Made by a program: the position numbers and the translations under genes
Notes under the pieces: generated by a model
Seen by the model: only the letters and a program-made list of their open reading frames with translations
Databases searched by the model: none
What the model was told of the DNA's origin: nothing
Shown here: positions 55,127-63,531 of the stretch, one piece after another
How the letters are laid out: every line of letters starts with the position of its first letter
Numbering within the stretch: position 1 is the stretch's first letter
DNA from: VGJV01 sp964646415
GTDB taxonomy: Bacteria; Patescibacteriota; Minisyncoccia; UBA6257; 2-01-FULL-56-20
Length of the DNA: 64,000 nucleotides
NCBI GenBank assembly: GCA_964646415.1
Contig: CAZYEL010000002.1
Span: forward strand, 1-64,000
Direction of reading: 5' to 3'

Positions 55127-55155
55127 TTGCGGGAGAGTTGGAATTGATGTATTAT
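55127..55155 (+). promoter_or_regulatory. Promoter of tRNA-Glu
   Basis: TTGCGG at 55127-55132, 17 bp, TATTAT at 55150-55155; expected start near 55162, eight bases before the tRNA 5' end. Confidence 0.55.
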
Positions 55156-55169
55156 GCTTTCTGTTTGAA

Positions 55170-55241
55170 GGCCCCATCGTCTAGTGGTTAGGACACTGCG
55201 TTCTCAGCGCAGGAACAGGAGTTCGATTCTCCTTGGGGCTA
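55170..55241 (+). tRNA. tRNA-Glu (anticodon CTC)
   Basis: A 72-nt cloverleaf. The acceptor stem GGCCCCA pairs with TGGGGCT (one G-T pair), the D arm is GTCTAGTGGTTAGGAC, the anticodon stem is CTGCG/CGCAG around TTCTCAG (anticodon CTC at 34-36), and the T arm is AGGAG TTCGATT CTCCT. The 3' CCA is not encoded. An AT-rich gene begins right after it. Confidence 0.95.
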
Positions 55242-55262
55242 CGGATAAAATGTTTTACTATC

Positions 55263-56039
55263 GTGCACGAGCTTAATACGTCCGATATTGAGAAACAGGA
55301 AGCTATTGTCCGCCGAATTACTCACCAAAGATTGGGTGGATTCTGCACTTACCTTAATAAAGCAATCGATGTCTTGATCAAGCTTTATTACAGGTTGCCA
55401 AAAATAAAGGACGTAGAAACTCTTGAAGATAGATATCTATCTGATCTCGGTTACTGGCTTTATATGTCTACATTCACATTTCGATCTTGTTTCCTTCTCA
55501 TCGAAAACGGTTATTATCTTGAAGCAAATATAATATGTCGAAGTCTGATCGAGATTTATGTAAAAATGCGCTATTTTGAGAACCGTAAGGATCAATTAGA
55601 AACTTTCGAGCAGCCACATATCAATTCTAAGAAGAGACCCACGGTGAACTTTAAAACAATGTTTGATGAGGTTTTGCCAGGATACTACGATGAAGTCTAT
55701 AGATTTATGCTTTCTCATATGGCTCATGGTGGGGTAGGGGCTCGACTTTTCAAAGTCAGATTCAGATCGCCGACAAATATGGAAGCAGACCAAGGCGTTG
55801 TATTCAATGAAGAGTGGGGTAGTATGGTAATTAATAATTTAAGTAGTTATATTTTTGGTTATATAAGGTTTTATAAACACATCTACCCCGATACCATAAA
55901 AGGATTAGAGCCCGATGTGATTAAAGAACTATTATCAGTGGAGAAAACTTTAGAGACTAATTTTAATCAGCATATCCAGCTTAAAGGAAAAGAAAATGCT
56001 TGGCATAAAGTTTCCCGGCAAATCTGGGATTTCAAGTAG
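55263..56039 (+). CDS. Protein of unknown function, DUF5677-like, AT-rich
   Basis: A GTG at 55263 is the first sensible start (258 residues), since an upstream TTG lies inside the tRNA. The protein is helical: IDVLIKLYYRLPKI, FTFRSCFLLIENGYYLEANIICRSLIEIYVKMRYF (a segment resembling DUF5677-type proteins) and FMLSHMAHGGVGAR. No membrane segment or catalytic motif is evident. Base composition is far AT-richer than the murein genes beside it, and it sits directly after tRNA-Glu, a common integration site. Probably acquired. Confidence 0.65.
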   Translation: MHELNTSDIEKQEAIVRRITHQRLGGFCTYLNKAIDVLIKLYYRLPKIKDVETLEDRYLSDLGYWLYMSTFTFRSCFLLIENGYYLEANIICRSLIEIYVKMRYFENRKDQLETFEQPHINSKKRPTVNFKTMFDEVLPGYYDEVYRFMLSHMAHGGVGARLFKVRFRSPTNMEADQGVVFNEEWGSMVINNLSSYIFGYIRFYKHIYPDTIKGLEPDVIKELLSVEKTLETNFNQHIQLKGKENAWHKVSRQIWDFK

Positions 56040-56050
56040 ATTAGAGATTA

Positions 56051-57340
56051 CTACCCCACCTTAATCTCCCCCACCACCTCCTCAAGATGCATCGCGTGCG
56101 AGCCCTTCACAAGCACGAGGTCTCCTTTTTGAATCAGGTTATGCACCGGATTCGCCGCATCTTCCGCCGTATCGAAACTCATAATGCGGTCGCGGGGAAC
56201 GCCGGCATGGAGGGCGGCGTCGGCAATGAGCTTCGCGTGCGCGCCCACGGTGACGATTATGTCCGCGCATTTCGCGGCGAGCCGCCCGGCTGATTCATGC
56301 GCCTGCATCGCGAACGAGCCGATTTCAAGCATATCGCCCAGAACCGCGACGCGGCGGGTTCCCGGAAGGTCGCGGAGCGTCTCGAGTGCGCTCCGCATCG
56401 AGAGCGGACTTGCGTTGTACGAGTCGTCGAGCACGCACGACTCCTTTACTCCCGCATGCAAATCCATACGTCCCTCTGCAGGCACATAGCGCTTCAATGC
56501 CTCGGAAATCGTGACGAGGTTCATGCCGAAAATCAACCCGACGGACGCCGCCGCGCCCGCCGCGTACGCGTGCGCGCGCCCGAAGGCGTTGTCGAGCCGC
56601 ACCGGCACGAAACTGCCGCCGTGCTCTATCTTAAACGAAATGCCGAGCGGCTTCCCTTCGAAGACCTTGTGCTCGAACCGCGCGAGCGCAACTTCCGCGC
56701 CGTCCCCGAATCCGTAAGTGCATACGTGCGCGCGCGTCTGGTCTTTAAGCGCCATGACCGCCGGGTCGTCGTGATTCAGCACCGCGAACCCCGCGGCGGG
56801 AAGGCTCTCGATAAGCCGCGCCTTTTCGCGGGCGACCTCCCCGGGATTCGCATAGAACTCCACATGCACCGGCACCTCGCCTATCGCCGTGATAACGCTC
56901 ACGCTCGGCCGCGCAATCGAAAGGAGTTCCTTGATGTCCCCGGGTTTGTCCGCACCGTATTCAAGCACAAGAATCTCCGGATACTTCTTCTTCGGCAGAA
57001 AAAGAAACTGCGCCATGCCGCCGCAGAGCACCCGAAACCAAAAAAACGCCTTGCGCACGGGCTGCCCCGGAGGAGCTTCCCTGCTCACGAGTCTCGCCGC
57101 AGCATCTCCCCACTCTCCCAAAATGGCGACAGGGAGCCCCAAATCGTTATTCAAATTCCCCGGCGCGGCGCGCACCCGCCGGGCCGCCCCGAGCACGGCG
57201 GCAATCGCAAGCTTTGCGGAAGTCTTGCCGACGCTCCCCGTTACCCCCACGATATCCGGCTCGAACCGCCACAATGTAAGCCGCGCAAGCGTTTTCAATT
57301 TCCAACGCAACATACTACGCACAAAATTTCTCATACTCAT
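56051..57340 (-). CDS. murF: UDP-MurNAc-tripeptide:D-Ala-D-Ala ligase MurF
   Basis: A 429-residue Mur ligase. GVTGSVGKTSAKLAI (about 32-46) is the ATP loop, EYGADKPGDIKELLSI and LNHDDPAV the central-domain motifs, and LDDSYNASPLSM (about 310) the MurF-typical C-terminal junction. It adds D-Ala-D-Ala to the peptidoglycan precursor in the cytoplasm. It is the last gene of the mraZ cluster, 32 bp after ftsI; a TATAAG repeat in that gap may add a local promoter. Confidence 0.94.
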   Translation of the reverse strand: MSMRNFVRSMLRWKLKTLARLTLWRFEPDIVGVTGSVGKTSAKLAIAAVLGAARRVRAAPGNLNNDLGLPVAILGEWGDAAARLVSREAPPGQPVRKAFFWFRVLCGGMAQFLFLPKKKYPEILVLEYGADKPGDIKELLSIARPSVSVITAIGEVPVHVEFYANPGEVAREKARLIESLPAAGFAVLNHDDPAVMALKDQTRAHVCTYGFGDGAEVALARFEHKVFEGKPLGISFKIEHGGSFVPVRLDNAFGRAHAYAAGAAASVGLIFGMNLVTISEALKRYVPAEGRMDLHAGVKESCVLDDSYNASPLSMRSALETLRDLPGTRRVAVLGDMLEIGSFAMQAHESAGRLAAKCADIIVTVGAHAKLIADAALHAGVPRDRIMSFDTAEDAANPVHNLIQKGDLVLVKGSHAMHLEEVVGEIKVG

Positions 57341-57372
57341 GACTTATAACTTATAACGAATGCCGTTATTAG

Positions 57373-59040
57373 TCATAAGTTATTAGTTTTTGCCGCACTC
57401 GGCAGCCTGTCCGGCGGCACGTTGTAATAATTTAGCATGAATTGCGCAAGGCTTTGGAACGCGGGCACGACGGAGAAGCCCGCAAGCGGCGCATCGGGCG
57501 GCTGGTCGAGCTTGATAAGAATGACAAAGCGGGGGTTGGTTGCCGGCCCGAATCCGACGTACGTATTGACAACATTTTCGGTATACCCTCCTTTTTTGAA
57601 ATCAGGCACGAACGCGGTGCCGGTTTTCCCCGCAATGGCGTATCCGTTCACGCGGGCAACCGCCGCCCGGTCGACTGCGGACACCATCATGCCGGTGACC
57701 TGCCGCGCGGCATCCTCGCTCACCGCGCGCCGCACCACTTTTGGTCCAAGACTCGCATCAACATACGGGCGCATAAGATTCCCGCCGTTCGCAATCGCGC
57801 CCACGGCCTGGAGAAGTCCGAGCGGCGTCACCGCAATCCCCTGCCCGTAAGAAGCGGTGGCAAACACGATATCGCGCGCCCCCCGTTCGAGAAGCGGCCG
57901 GAGACTCCCCTTCACCTCGCCGGGGAGCGTAATGCCGGTCTTCTGGTCCAGCCCGAAGCGCCGGAGATATTCCAAAAAGGGAACATTGCCAAGCTTCTGC
58001 TGCGCGAACACCGCGCCGGTGTTCAACGAATGCTCGATTGCATACGTCATGGAAACCTTCCCATGCTCACCGCGCGTCGCATAATCGAAATTTTTGATGG
58101 TATACCCGTTCATCGTGAGCATGCCTTTATCAACATAGGTGGTACTCGAAGCAATTTTCCCCGCGTCGATGGCGCCCGCCATGGTAACCACCTTGAGCAC
58201 CGAGCCAGGCTCGTAAATCCGCTGCACCGAAGGATTCATGAAATGCTCAAGCGGAAAAGTCCTGTAGGAATTCGGGTCGAATGTCGGGTAGCTCCCCATC
58301 GCGAGAATTTTCCCCGTCTTCGGTTCCGCGATGAGGATGCTCCCTCCCTGCGCGCGGTATTCCGCCACAAGGTCTTTCAAGACGCGCTCCGTCTCGGCCT
58401 GAATGGTGGGGTCAAGCGTGAGCACCACATCCCCGCCGGATTGTGATGCGGTGAATTTTCCGTCTTCTTCGACTCCCGGCACGCCCTTCAGCGTGTCGTC
58501 AAAAAACTCCTCCACCCCGTACCGCCCCTTTTCCGCCTCGCCGCTTGCATCCGGCGCCACAAATCCCAGGACCTGCGCCCCAAGCGTCCCGTTCGGATAT
58601 GACCTTCCGGACATGGCATCCACATATATTCCCTTCAAGTCCAGCGCCGCAACGGCGCCTGCCGTCGCCTCATCGGGCCGCTTTGAAAGAAGCACGTACA
58701 AACTGCCCTGCCGCGAAAACTTCGCGCGAAGCTCGTCGACGGAAAGGGGCACCACTCCCGCAAGAGTGTTCGCCGCCTCTTCAGGGTCGTCGATTTCTTT
58801 GGGAACGGCGTAGATGGTCGGAAAATCTTTGTTGAGCGCCATAGGAAACCGCGTGCCGTCTTTTCCCGTAAAATAAACAAGCCCCCGCGGCGCCTCAAAC
58901 GACGCTATGGCGCGGTACTGCGACTGCGCACGGGCAAGAAATTGCTCCCCGCGCACAAGCTGCAGGTCGTACAAGCGGCCAATGAGGGCAAGATACCCGA
59001 GTGCGATGCCGAATATCACTGCCCCGAAACGGAACGCCAT
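57373..59040 (-). CDS. ftsI: Class B penicillin-binding protein (FtsI/PBP2-like)
   Basis: A 555-residue protein with one N-terminal membrane segment (about 4-24), a pedestal domain (about 45-200) with RSYPNGTLGAQVLGFV, and a transpeptidase domain. PGSVLK (about 281, catalytic Ser and Lys), SLN (about 338) and KTGTA (about 472) are the three active-site motifs. The position after ftsL in the division cluster supports septal cross-linking. No PASTA domains. It overlaps the ftsL-like gene by 25 bp. Confidence 0.94.
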   Translation of the reverse strand: MAFRFGAVIFGIALGYLALIGRLYDLQLVRGEQFLARAQSQYRAIASFEAPRGLVYFTGKDGTRFPMALNKDFPTIYAVPKEIDDPEEAANTLAGVVPLSVDELRAKFSRQGSLYVLLSKRPDEATAGAVAALDLKGIYVDAMSGRSYPNGTLGAQVLGFVAPDASGEAEKGRYGVEEFFDDTLKGVPGVEEDGKFTASQSGGDVVLTLDPTIQAETERVLKDLVAEYRAQGGSILIAEPKTGKILAMGSYPTFDPNSYRTFPLEHFMNPSVQRIYEPGSVLKVVTMAGAIDAGKIASSTTYVDKGMLTMNGYTIKNFDYATRGEHGKVSMTYAIEHSLNTGAVFAQQKLGNVPFLEYLRRFGLDQKTGITLPGEVKGSLRPLLERGARDIVFATASYGQGIAVTPLGLLQAVGAIANGGNLMRPYVDASLGPKVVRRAVSEDAARQVTGMMVSAVDRAAVARVNGYAIAGKTGTAFVPDFKKGGYTENVVNTYVGFGPATNPRFVILIKLDQPPDAPLAGFSVVPAFQSLAQFMLNYYNVPPDRLPSAAKTNNL

Positions 59041-59333
59041 TGTGTATCCACCGCTACATACACCGGATTTTTCTCCCGGACGAGCGACCTCAATTCCGCG
59101 AACGCGGCAAGATGCGCAGTATCAAAAAGAGAAAGGAGATTGCTCTTCAGTCTGGCGTTTTCCGCTTCCTGCCTCTGAAGTGCGGCGGTTGCGGCGCTTA
59201 TGCCCCTTTCGAAACTCATGGAGCGATTATATGCAAATACAAGCGACCCGGCGCCCGCAATCATTATAAAGACCATACATGCAAGTATAACCGTAAGAAT
59301 ACTTTTTTTATTGTGAGGTTTGATAAAAGTCAT
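59016..59333 (-). CDS. ftsL: FtsL-like division protein
   Basis: A 105-residue bitopic protein. A short basic cytoplasmic start is followed by a membrane segment (LTVILACMVFIMIAGAGSLVFA, about 13-34) and a leucine-zipper-like helix (AALQRQEAENARLKSNLLSL). Size, topology and place between rsmH and ftsI are those of FtsL, although FtsL sequences are poorly conserved. The 25-bp overlap with ftsI implies coupled translation. Confidence 0.75.
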   Translation of the reverse strand: MTFIKPHNKKSILTVILACMVFIMIAGAGSLVFAYNRSMSFERGISAATAALQRQEAENARLKSNLLSLFDTAHLAAFAELRSLVREKNPVYVAVDTQWRSVSGQ

Positions 59334-59389
59334 GAAAGTAGAACTTAGGATTTAGCCATTAGAAGTTATGAGTGTCTAATTTCTACTGG

Positions 59390-60271
59390 CTAAGTTCTAA
59401 TGGCTATCCGTGCGGCGCGCAGTTTTGCCGAACGACTCCGGGGATTCACTGCAATTTCTTCCTCGGAAGCAGTCACGGGCTTTTTGGTGATAATTTCGAG
59501 CGCCCCCTGCGCCGCCATCTCCCGAAACATTGTTTTCACGATTCTGTCTTCGAGCGAATGGAATGAAATAATCACGACGCGTCCTCCGACACGCACTATC
59601 TTCGGCAACTCCAGAATCACGCGGCGGAGATTTTCAAGTTCGCCGTTCGCGTAAATCCGCAGGGCCTGGAAGGTGCGCGTGGCGGGGTGTATCCTCCCCC
59701 GTTCGTAATTTCCCGGAACCGCCGCGAAAACGGTTTCCGCAAGTTCCTTCGAAGTCAGAATCGGCGTCTGCTTCTCCCGCATCGCAATCGCCCGGGCAAT
59801 CCGCATCGCGTATCGTTCTTCGCCGTAATCGCGGATAATCCGCACCAGCTCGCGCTCGGGAGTTTTCCGGAGCAGGACCGCGACAGGCTCGCGGCTTCCG
59901 TCGTAGGTCATGAGAAGCGGCTCATCCCGCTCGAAGCTGAATCCCCGGGGCATATCCAGCTGTTCCGACGAGAACCCCAAGTCAAGGAGCAATCCATCCG
60001 CGTTCGGCAGGTTTCGCTCCGCGAGAATTTCCGGAAGGTCGGCGTAATTGCCATGGACAAGCACTATGTTTTCGCTATTCGCCATCCGCTCTTTGCTCTT
60101 TGCGAGCACGCGCTCATCCCAATCGATTCCCAAAAGTTTCCCGTCCGGTTTAACTTTTTCAAGAATCGCTTTCGCATGTCCCCCGCCGTTCACCGTCCCG
60201 TCAATTACGAACTTCCCCGGCGCAAGCGCCAGATATTGCAAAACTTCTTCTAAAAGAACAGGCGTATGCAT
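59390..60271 (-). CDS. rsmH: 16S rRNA m4C1402 methyltransferase RsmH
   Basis: The start is the ATG at 60271, giving MHTPVLLEEVLQYLAL, the usual N-terminus (293 residues). VIDGTVNGGGHAKAIL is the SAM loop, LLLDLGFSSEQLD the catalytic region, and TRTFQALRIYANGEL and ISFHSLEDRIVK the conserved C-terminal boxes. It methylates N4 of C1402 in the ribosomal P site. A 12-bp inverted repeat (60270-60281 with 60320-60331) overlaps the start codon. Confidence 0.94.
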   Translation of the reverse strand: MHTPVLLEEVLQYLALAPGKFVIDGTVNGGGHAKAILEKVKPDGKLLGIDWDERVLAKSKERMANSENIVLVHGNYADLPEILAERNLPNADGLLLDLGFSSEQLDMPRGFSFERDEPLLMTYDGSREPVAVLLRKTPERELVRIIRDYGEERYAMRIARAIAMREKQTPILTSKELAETVFAAVPGNYERGRIHPATRTFQALRIYANGELENLRRVILELPKIVRVGGRVVIISFHSLEDRIVKTMFREMAAQGALEIITKKPVTASEEEIAVNPRSRSAKLRAARIAIRT

Positions 60272-60331
60272 GACGATGACGAATGACAATAACTATGACT
60301 GCACTCTAAACATTTGCCGCGTCATCGTCAT
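60270..60331 (-). promoter_or_regulatory. Inverted repeat covering the rsmH start
   Basis: ATGACGATGACG (60270-60281) and its complement (60320-60331) can pair around a 38-nt loop in the mraZ-rsmH mRNA, with one arm reaching into the rsmH start codon. It may tune rsmH translation. Confidence 0.45.
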
Positions 60332-60339
60332 GGTCATCG

Positions 60340-60771
60340 TTAAATTCCAAGTTCCCCCAGCTTCTCCGCAATTTCTTCCGACGCCCCTTCCGTCTTCCGC
60401 TTGTACTCCGCCCATCGGGCGCTGTCCCAAATCTCCGCTCTGCTGTGGAGCCCCGCAAACGTCACTTCTTTCGAAAGACCCGCATACTTCCGGAGATAAT
60501 CGGGAACAAGAATCCTTCCCTGACCGTCGAGCGCCACATCCATCGCGCCCGCAAGCATAAGCCGTACGAACGCCCGCGAGTTCGCCTGCGCGAGCGGCAG
60601 GGCAACCAGCTTCGCCGCAAGCGCTTCCCACTCCTTCGTCGCAAACAAAAACAAACAATTGTCCAAACCGCGCGTGATGATGGTGCCGACGCCAAGCGCG
60701 TCCTTAAACTTGGCCGGTATTGCCACCCGACCTTTTGAATCCATTGTGTGGTTGTATTCTCCGAGCAACAT
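60340..60771 (-). CDS. mraZ: Transcriptional regulator MraZ
   Basis: A 143-residue protein with two SpoVT/AbrB-like halves: YNHTMDSKGRVAIPAKFKD (about 6-24) and DGQGRILVPDYLRKYAG (about 80-96). MraZ represses the division cluster it heads by binding GTGGG repeats upstream. Here TGGGG, TGGAT and TGTGG words repeat every 10 nt at 60900-60876, upstream of the gene. First gene of the mraZ-rsmH-ftsL-ftsI-murF cluster. Confidence 0.94.
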   Translation of the reverse strand: MLLGEYNHTMDSKGRVAIPAKFKDALGVGTIITRGLDNCLFLFATKEWEALAAKLVALPLAQANSRAFVRLMLAGAMDVALDGQGRILVPDYLRKYAGLSKEVTFAGLHSRAEIWDSARWAEYKRKTEGASEEIAEKLGELGI

Positions 60772-60871
60772 GTTGCTTTATCAACGAATACCGAATGGAT
60801 TGCGAATTTACGAATTCGTACATTCGAAATAGATTCGTTATTCGCTGATGGTTATACCCAGAAGTGAGGAC

Positions 60872-60938
60872 TTATCCACAGCTTTATCCACTTCCCCCCA
60901 CTTTGATACAATCTTATACCACTTTTATCTACTGTCAA
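60872..60938 (-). promoter_or_regulatory. mraZ promoter with MraZ-box-like repeats and a DnaA-type 9-mer
   Basis: On the minus strand TTGACA (60938-60933) and TATAAG (60918-60913, in a TGGTATAAG extended context) are followed by TGGGG (60900), TGGAT (60890) and TGTGG (60880), spaced exactly 10 nt apart, like MraZ boxes. The last word overlaps TTATCCACA (60872-60880), a consensus DnaA 9-mer, on the plus strand. The spacer of 14 bp is short, so the -10 may act mainly through its TGn extension. Confidence 0.55.
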
Positions 60939-61052
60939 AACAATTAAAAACTCGCGAGGAAAACAAAAAATGCCTTATTTTTCAAGGCAATTCTCAAGAC
61001 AAGACACAAACTATGCACAGTTCCCCTTTACGGGGGCTTCCCCACTCTCGAT

Positions 61053-61742
61053 TCAGGCCTTTCCGCGAACAAGTTTAAGATTTTTCACTTCCTCATACAC
61101 GGTCCCGAAAACCATCCCCAGGAAAAAACCGTAGATGTATTCCTCAAGAGGGATTCCAAGAACAAGCACGCCCCATGTTCCCTGAAAATTCCACTCGCGC
61201 ACGATGAACCCCCCGAACGCGAAGTCCACGAAGCGCAGCACAAGCACATACAGCGCCATGAACGTAACGCCCGCGAGCGCGCTTGGCTTTGCAAGGTCCG
61301 GGCGCGTCACAAGGAAGTAAGGCGCGAGGAGCGTCACCACAATGAACCATGCCCAAAGAACGGAGTAGGACGTATATAACTTCACGAACACGAGAACGGC
61401 GGTGGACAAAAGAAGCGAACCGTAAATCATGTACGCGTGCGCGCGGCGGGGATGGAAACGCCGCGAGGGGACAAGCGCGTAGCCGAAAATCTCTTCATAG
61501 AGCGACGCGGCGACCCCGCCGATAAAAAAAGTGTGGAGCAGGCTCTCGACGTCGAACAGCCCGAAGAATTTGTGTATCACCGCCGGATTCCAGTATTCGG
61601 GCACAAAAAGCGGCTGGGTGAATCCGAACGGAAGAAACAGGAAACTCACGAACAAAATCTCGTACCGGAGGTCTTTGCGGTAGAGAAAAAGCGCGAGCCA
61701 TATAAGGCCGAAGATAACCGAGGAAGTGAGGTATGCGTACAT
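61053..61742 (-). CDS. Lycopene-cyclase-domain-like membrane protein
   Basis: A 229-residue protein with about seven hydrophobic segments in two similar halves. FDVESLLHTFFIGGVAASLYEE and LGIPLEEYIYGFFLGMVFG each carry the acidic P/x-x-E-E motif typical of the CarR/CrtY-type lycopene cyclase domain (PF18916). No other carotenoid genes are visible, so cyclisation of lycopene is not demonstrated. It starts 4 bp after livF and probably shares the transporter transcript. Confidence 0.65.
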   Translation of the reverse strand: MYAYLTSSVIFGLIWLALFLYRKDLRYEILFVSFLFLPFGFTQPLFVPEYWNPAVIHKFFGLFDVESLLHTFFIGGVAASLYEEIFGYALVPSRRFHPRRAHAYMIYGSLLLSTAVLVFVKLYTSYSVLWAWFIVVTLLAPYFLVTRPDLAKPSALAGVTFMALYVLVLRFVDFAFGGFIVREWNFQGTWGVLVLGIPLEEYIYGFFLGMVFGTVYEEVKNLKLVRGKA

Positions 61743-61746
61743 GGCA

Positions 61747-62496
61747 TTACGCCTTTCCCAAAAATACCTTCTCCAATATCCCGCTCTCCACTATTTTTTT
61801 CGATTCTCCTTCCGCAACTACTTTTCCTTTATCGAGCACATACGCGCGGCTCGCGATGGAAAGTAGGGAAACAAGATTATGCTCCACGATAAGTATCGCG
61901 GTTCGGTGCCGGCCTGCCCGCCGAAACCTCAGCGTAGGCGGGTCGCTTATTTCTTTTATTTTTGCAAACACTTCTTTCACGATTTTGGGAGCCAAGCCAA
62001 GCGAGGGCTCGTCCAAGAGCAATACTTTGGGTTCGGTAATCATGCCGCGCGCAATTGCGAGCATCTGCTGCTCGCCGCCGGAGAGCATTCCCGCACTGCG
62101 GCTCCGCTTGTGTTTCAAGACCGGAAAGAAGTCCATCACCTCCACGATGCGCCGCTTTCGCTCTGTTTTGTCTTTTACCAAAAATCCCCCCACCTCCAAA
62201 TTTTCTTCGACGTTCAATCCCGTGAACACCCGCCGCCCCTGCGGCACGAAAGAAATACCGCGTGCAACAATTTCGTGCGGCACCGGCTTGATTGCTGCGC
62301 CATGCCAACGCACCTCACCGCTTTCGAGAGGCGCGAGTCCGAATATCGCTTTCAAGATGGTGGACTTCCCCGCTCCGTTCGGCCCCATGAACGCCACCAC
62401 TTCCCCCTCGTCAAGTGAAACGCTCGCGCCGTCGAGTGCTTTGACACCGCCATAATGCACATGCACATTGTTTACTTGTAGTAACATGTCTTTCAT
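61747..62496 (-). CDS. livF: Branched-chain amino-acid ABC transporter ATPase LivF
   Basis: A 249-residue ABC ATPase. GPNGAGKST (Walker A), LSGGEQQMLAIARGM (signature), LLLDEPSLGLAP (Walker B with LivF-typical SLGLAP) and ILIVEHN (switch) are clear. LivF and LivG power uptake of Leu/Ile/Val or related compounds. About 12 extra residues (SDPPTLRFRRAGRH) precede ILIVEH and come from a palindromic GC-rich insertion at 61917-61942. Followed by the lycopene-cyclase-like gene. Confidence 0.9.
   Translation of the reverse strand: MKDMLLQVNNVHVHYGGVKALDGASVSLDEGEVVAFMGPNGAGKSTILKAIFGLAPLESGEVRWHGAAIKPVPHEIVARGISFVPQGRRVFTGLNVEENLEVGGFLVKDKTERKRRIVEVMDFFPVLKHKRSRSAGMLSGGEQQMLAIARGMITEPKVLLLDEPSLGLAPKIVKEVFAKIKEISDPPTLRFRRAGRHRTAILIVEHNLVSLLSIASRAYVLDKGKVVAEGESKKIVESGILEKVFLGKA
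61917..61942. repeat. Palindromic insertion inside livF
   Basis: CCCGCC, 14 nt, GGCGGG, in frame between IKEI and ILIVEHN of LivF. The paralogous livG next to it lacks the insertion. Confidence 0.65.
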
Positions 62497-62575
62497 AAAT
62501 TCTAAATTCTAATATCGAAATTCGAAACAATATCTAATTTCAAATGTTTAAAATTCAAAACGGTTTGGGTTATTG

Positions 62576-62605
62576 TCCTCCAAAGGCGGATCCGCCTCGG
62601 GCGGA
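62576..62605. repeat. 30-bp double-hairpin repeat, copy between livG and livF
   Basis: TCCTCC, AAA, GGCGGA, TCCGCC, TCG, GGCGGA: same layout as the copy inside uvrA with one base changed in the first arm. It is embedded in a low-complexity AT-rich spacer (62497-62668) built from reiterated ATTTCGAAATT/TTAGGATTT-type words. Confidence 0.8.
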
Positions 62606-62668
62606 AGATTTTGAACATTGGGATTTGTTTAGGATTTCGGATTTAGATATTAGGATTTGTGGCGAGCT

Positions 62669-63400
62669 TCATTCGCCAAGATATGCTTCCACCACCTCCC
62701 TCCTCGAGAGCACCTCATCCGGTTTCCCTTCCGCGAGAAGTTTCCCCGAATCGAGCACAAAAACGTAATCCGTGAGGCGGCGGATAAGCCCCATGTCGTG
62801 CTCCACCAAAATAATCGTTTTGCCCGCCGCTTTGAGCGCGCGGAACACTTCCGCCACCGTTTCCACCATTGCCGGGAAAAGTCCCGCGAAGGGCTCGTCA
62901 AAAAGATAAATATCCGAACGCATGGCATATGCCCTGGCAATCTCCAGAAGCTTTCGCTGTCCATAGGAAAGATTCACCGCAAGCTCGTTCCTCTTCTCCC
63001 AAAGCCCCACAAGCCGCAGCACTTCCTCCGCTTGCTTGAGGTGAAATTCGCTGTGCCGCTCAAACAACGCTCCGAATACGCCGCGTTCGGTGAGCACGAA
63101 GAGAATGTTGTCCAAGACGGGCATCTGCTCAAAGAGCCGCACATTCTGGAACGTCCGCGTGATGCCGTACGCGGGCAACTCCTGCGGCAAAATCCGCTTG
63201 AGCGCAACGCCGCTCACCACCACCGCGCCGCCGTCCATGGGGAGAAGTCCGCTTATCACATTGATAAGCGTGGTTTTCCCCGAACCGTTCGGACCCACAA
63301 GCGCGGTGATGCTCCCCTTCTCTATTTTGAGCGAAAGGTTATCCACCGCGTACACTCCCCCGAAGTGCTTTGCAAGGTTCTTTATCTCAAGCGCGATCAT
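62669..63400 (-). CDS. livG: Branched-chain amino-acid ABC transporter ATPase LivG
   Basis: The start is the ATG at 63400 (243 residues); an ATG at 63415 is in frame but extends into the repeat-rich spacer. GPNGSGKTTLINVISG (Walker A), ITRTFQNVRLFEQM (LivG-typical Q-loop), LSYGQRKLLEIARA (signature, SYGQ as in LivG) and IYLFDEPFAGL (Walker B) are intact. It pairs with LivF, encoded 172 bp downstream across a repeat-filled spacer. Confidence 0.92.
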   Translation of the reverse strand: MIALEIKNLAKHFGGVYAVDNLSLKIEKGSITALVGPNGSGKTTLINVISGLLPMDGGAVVVSGVALKRILPQELPAYGITRTFQNVRLFEQMPVLDNILFVLTERGVFGALFERHSEFHLKQAEEVLRLVGLWEKRNELAVNLSYGQRKLLEIARAYAMRSDIYLFDEPFAGLFPAMVETVAEVFRALKAAGKTIILVEHDMGLIRRLTDYVFVLDSGKLLAEGKPDEVLSRREVVEAYLGE

Positions 63401-63477
63401 GATATAACGATGCAAATATACTAATGCGTACTAATTATACGAATCGGAATTCCTATTGGTATCATTAGCATGAATTC

Positions 63478-63507
63478 TCCGCCAGAGGCGGATCCGCCTT
63501 CGGAGGA
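63478..63507. repeat. 30-bp double-hairpin repeat, copy between livM and livG
   Basis: TCCGCC, AGA, GGCGGA, TCCGCC, TTC, GGAGGA: differs from the uvrA copy at one base. It lies in the AT-rich spacer 63401-63531, which is otherwise made of TACTAAT/TATTAG-type words. Confidence 0.85.
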
Positions 63508-63531
63508 GTATATTAATATTAGCATCGCGTA

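Noticed and set aside
55170..55241. Integrated element with tRNA attachment-site duplication
   Set aside because: I could not find a second copy of the tRNA 3' end in the window and there is no integrase gene.
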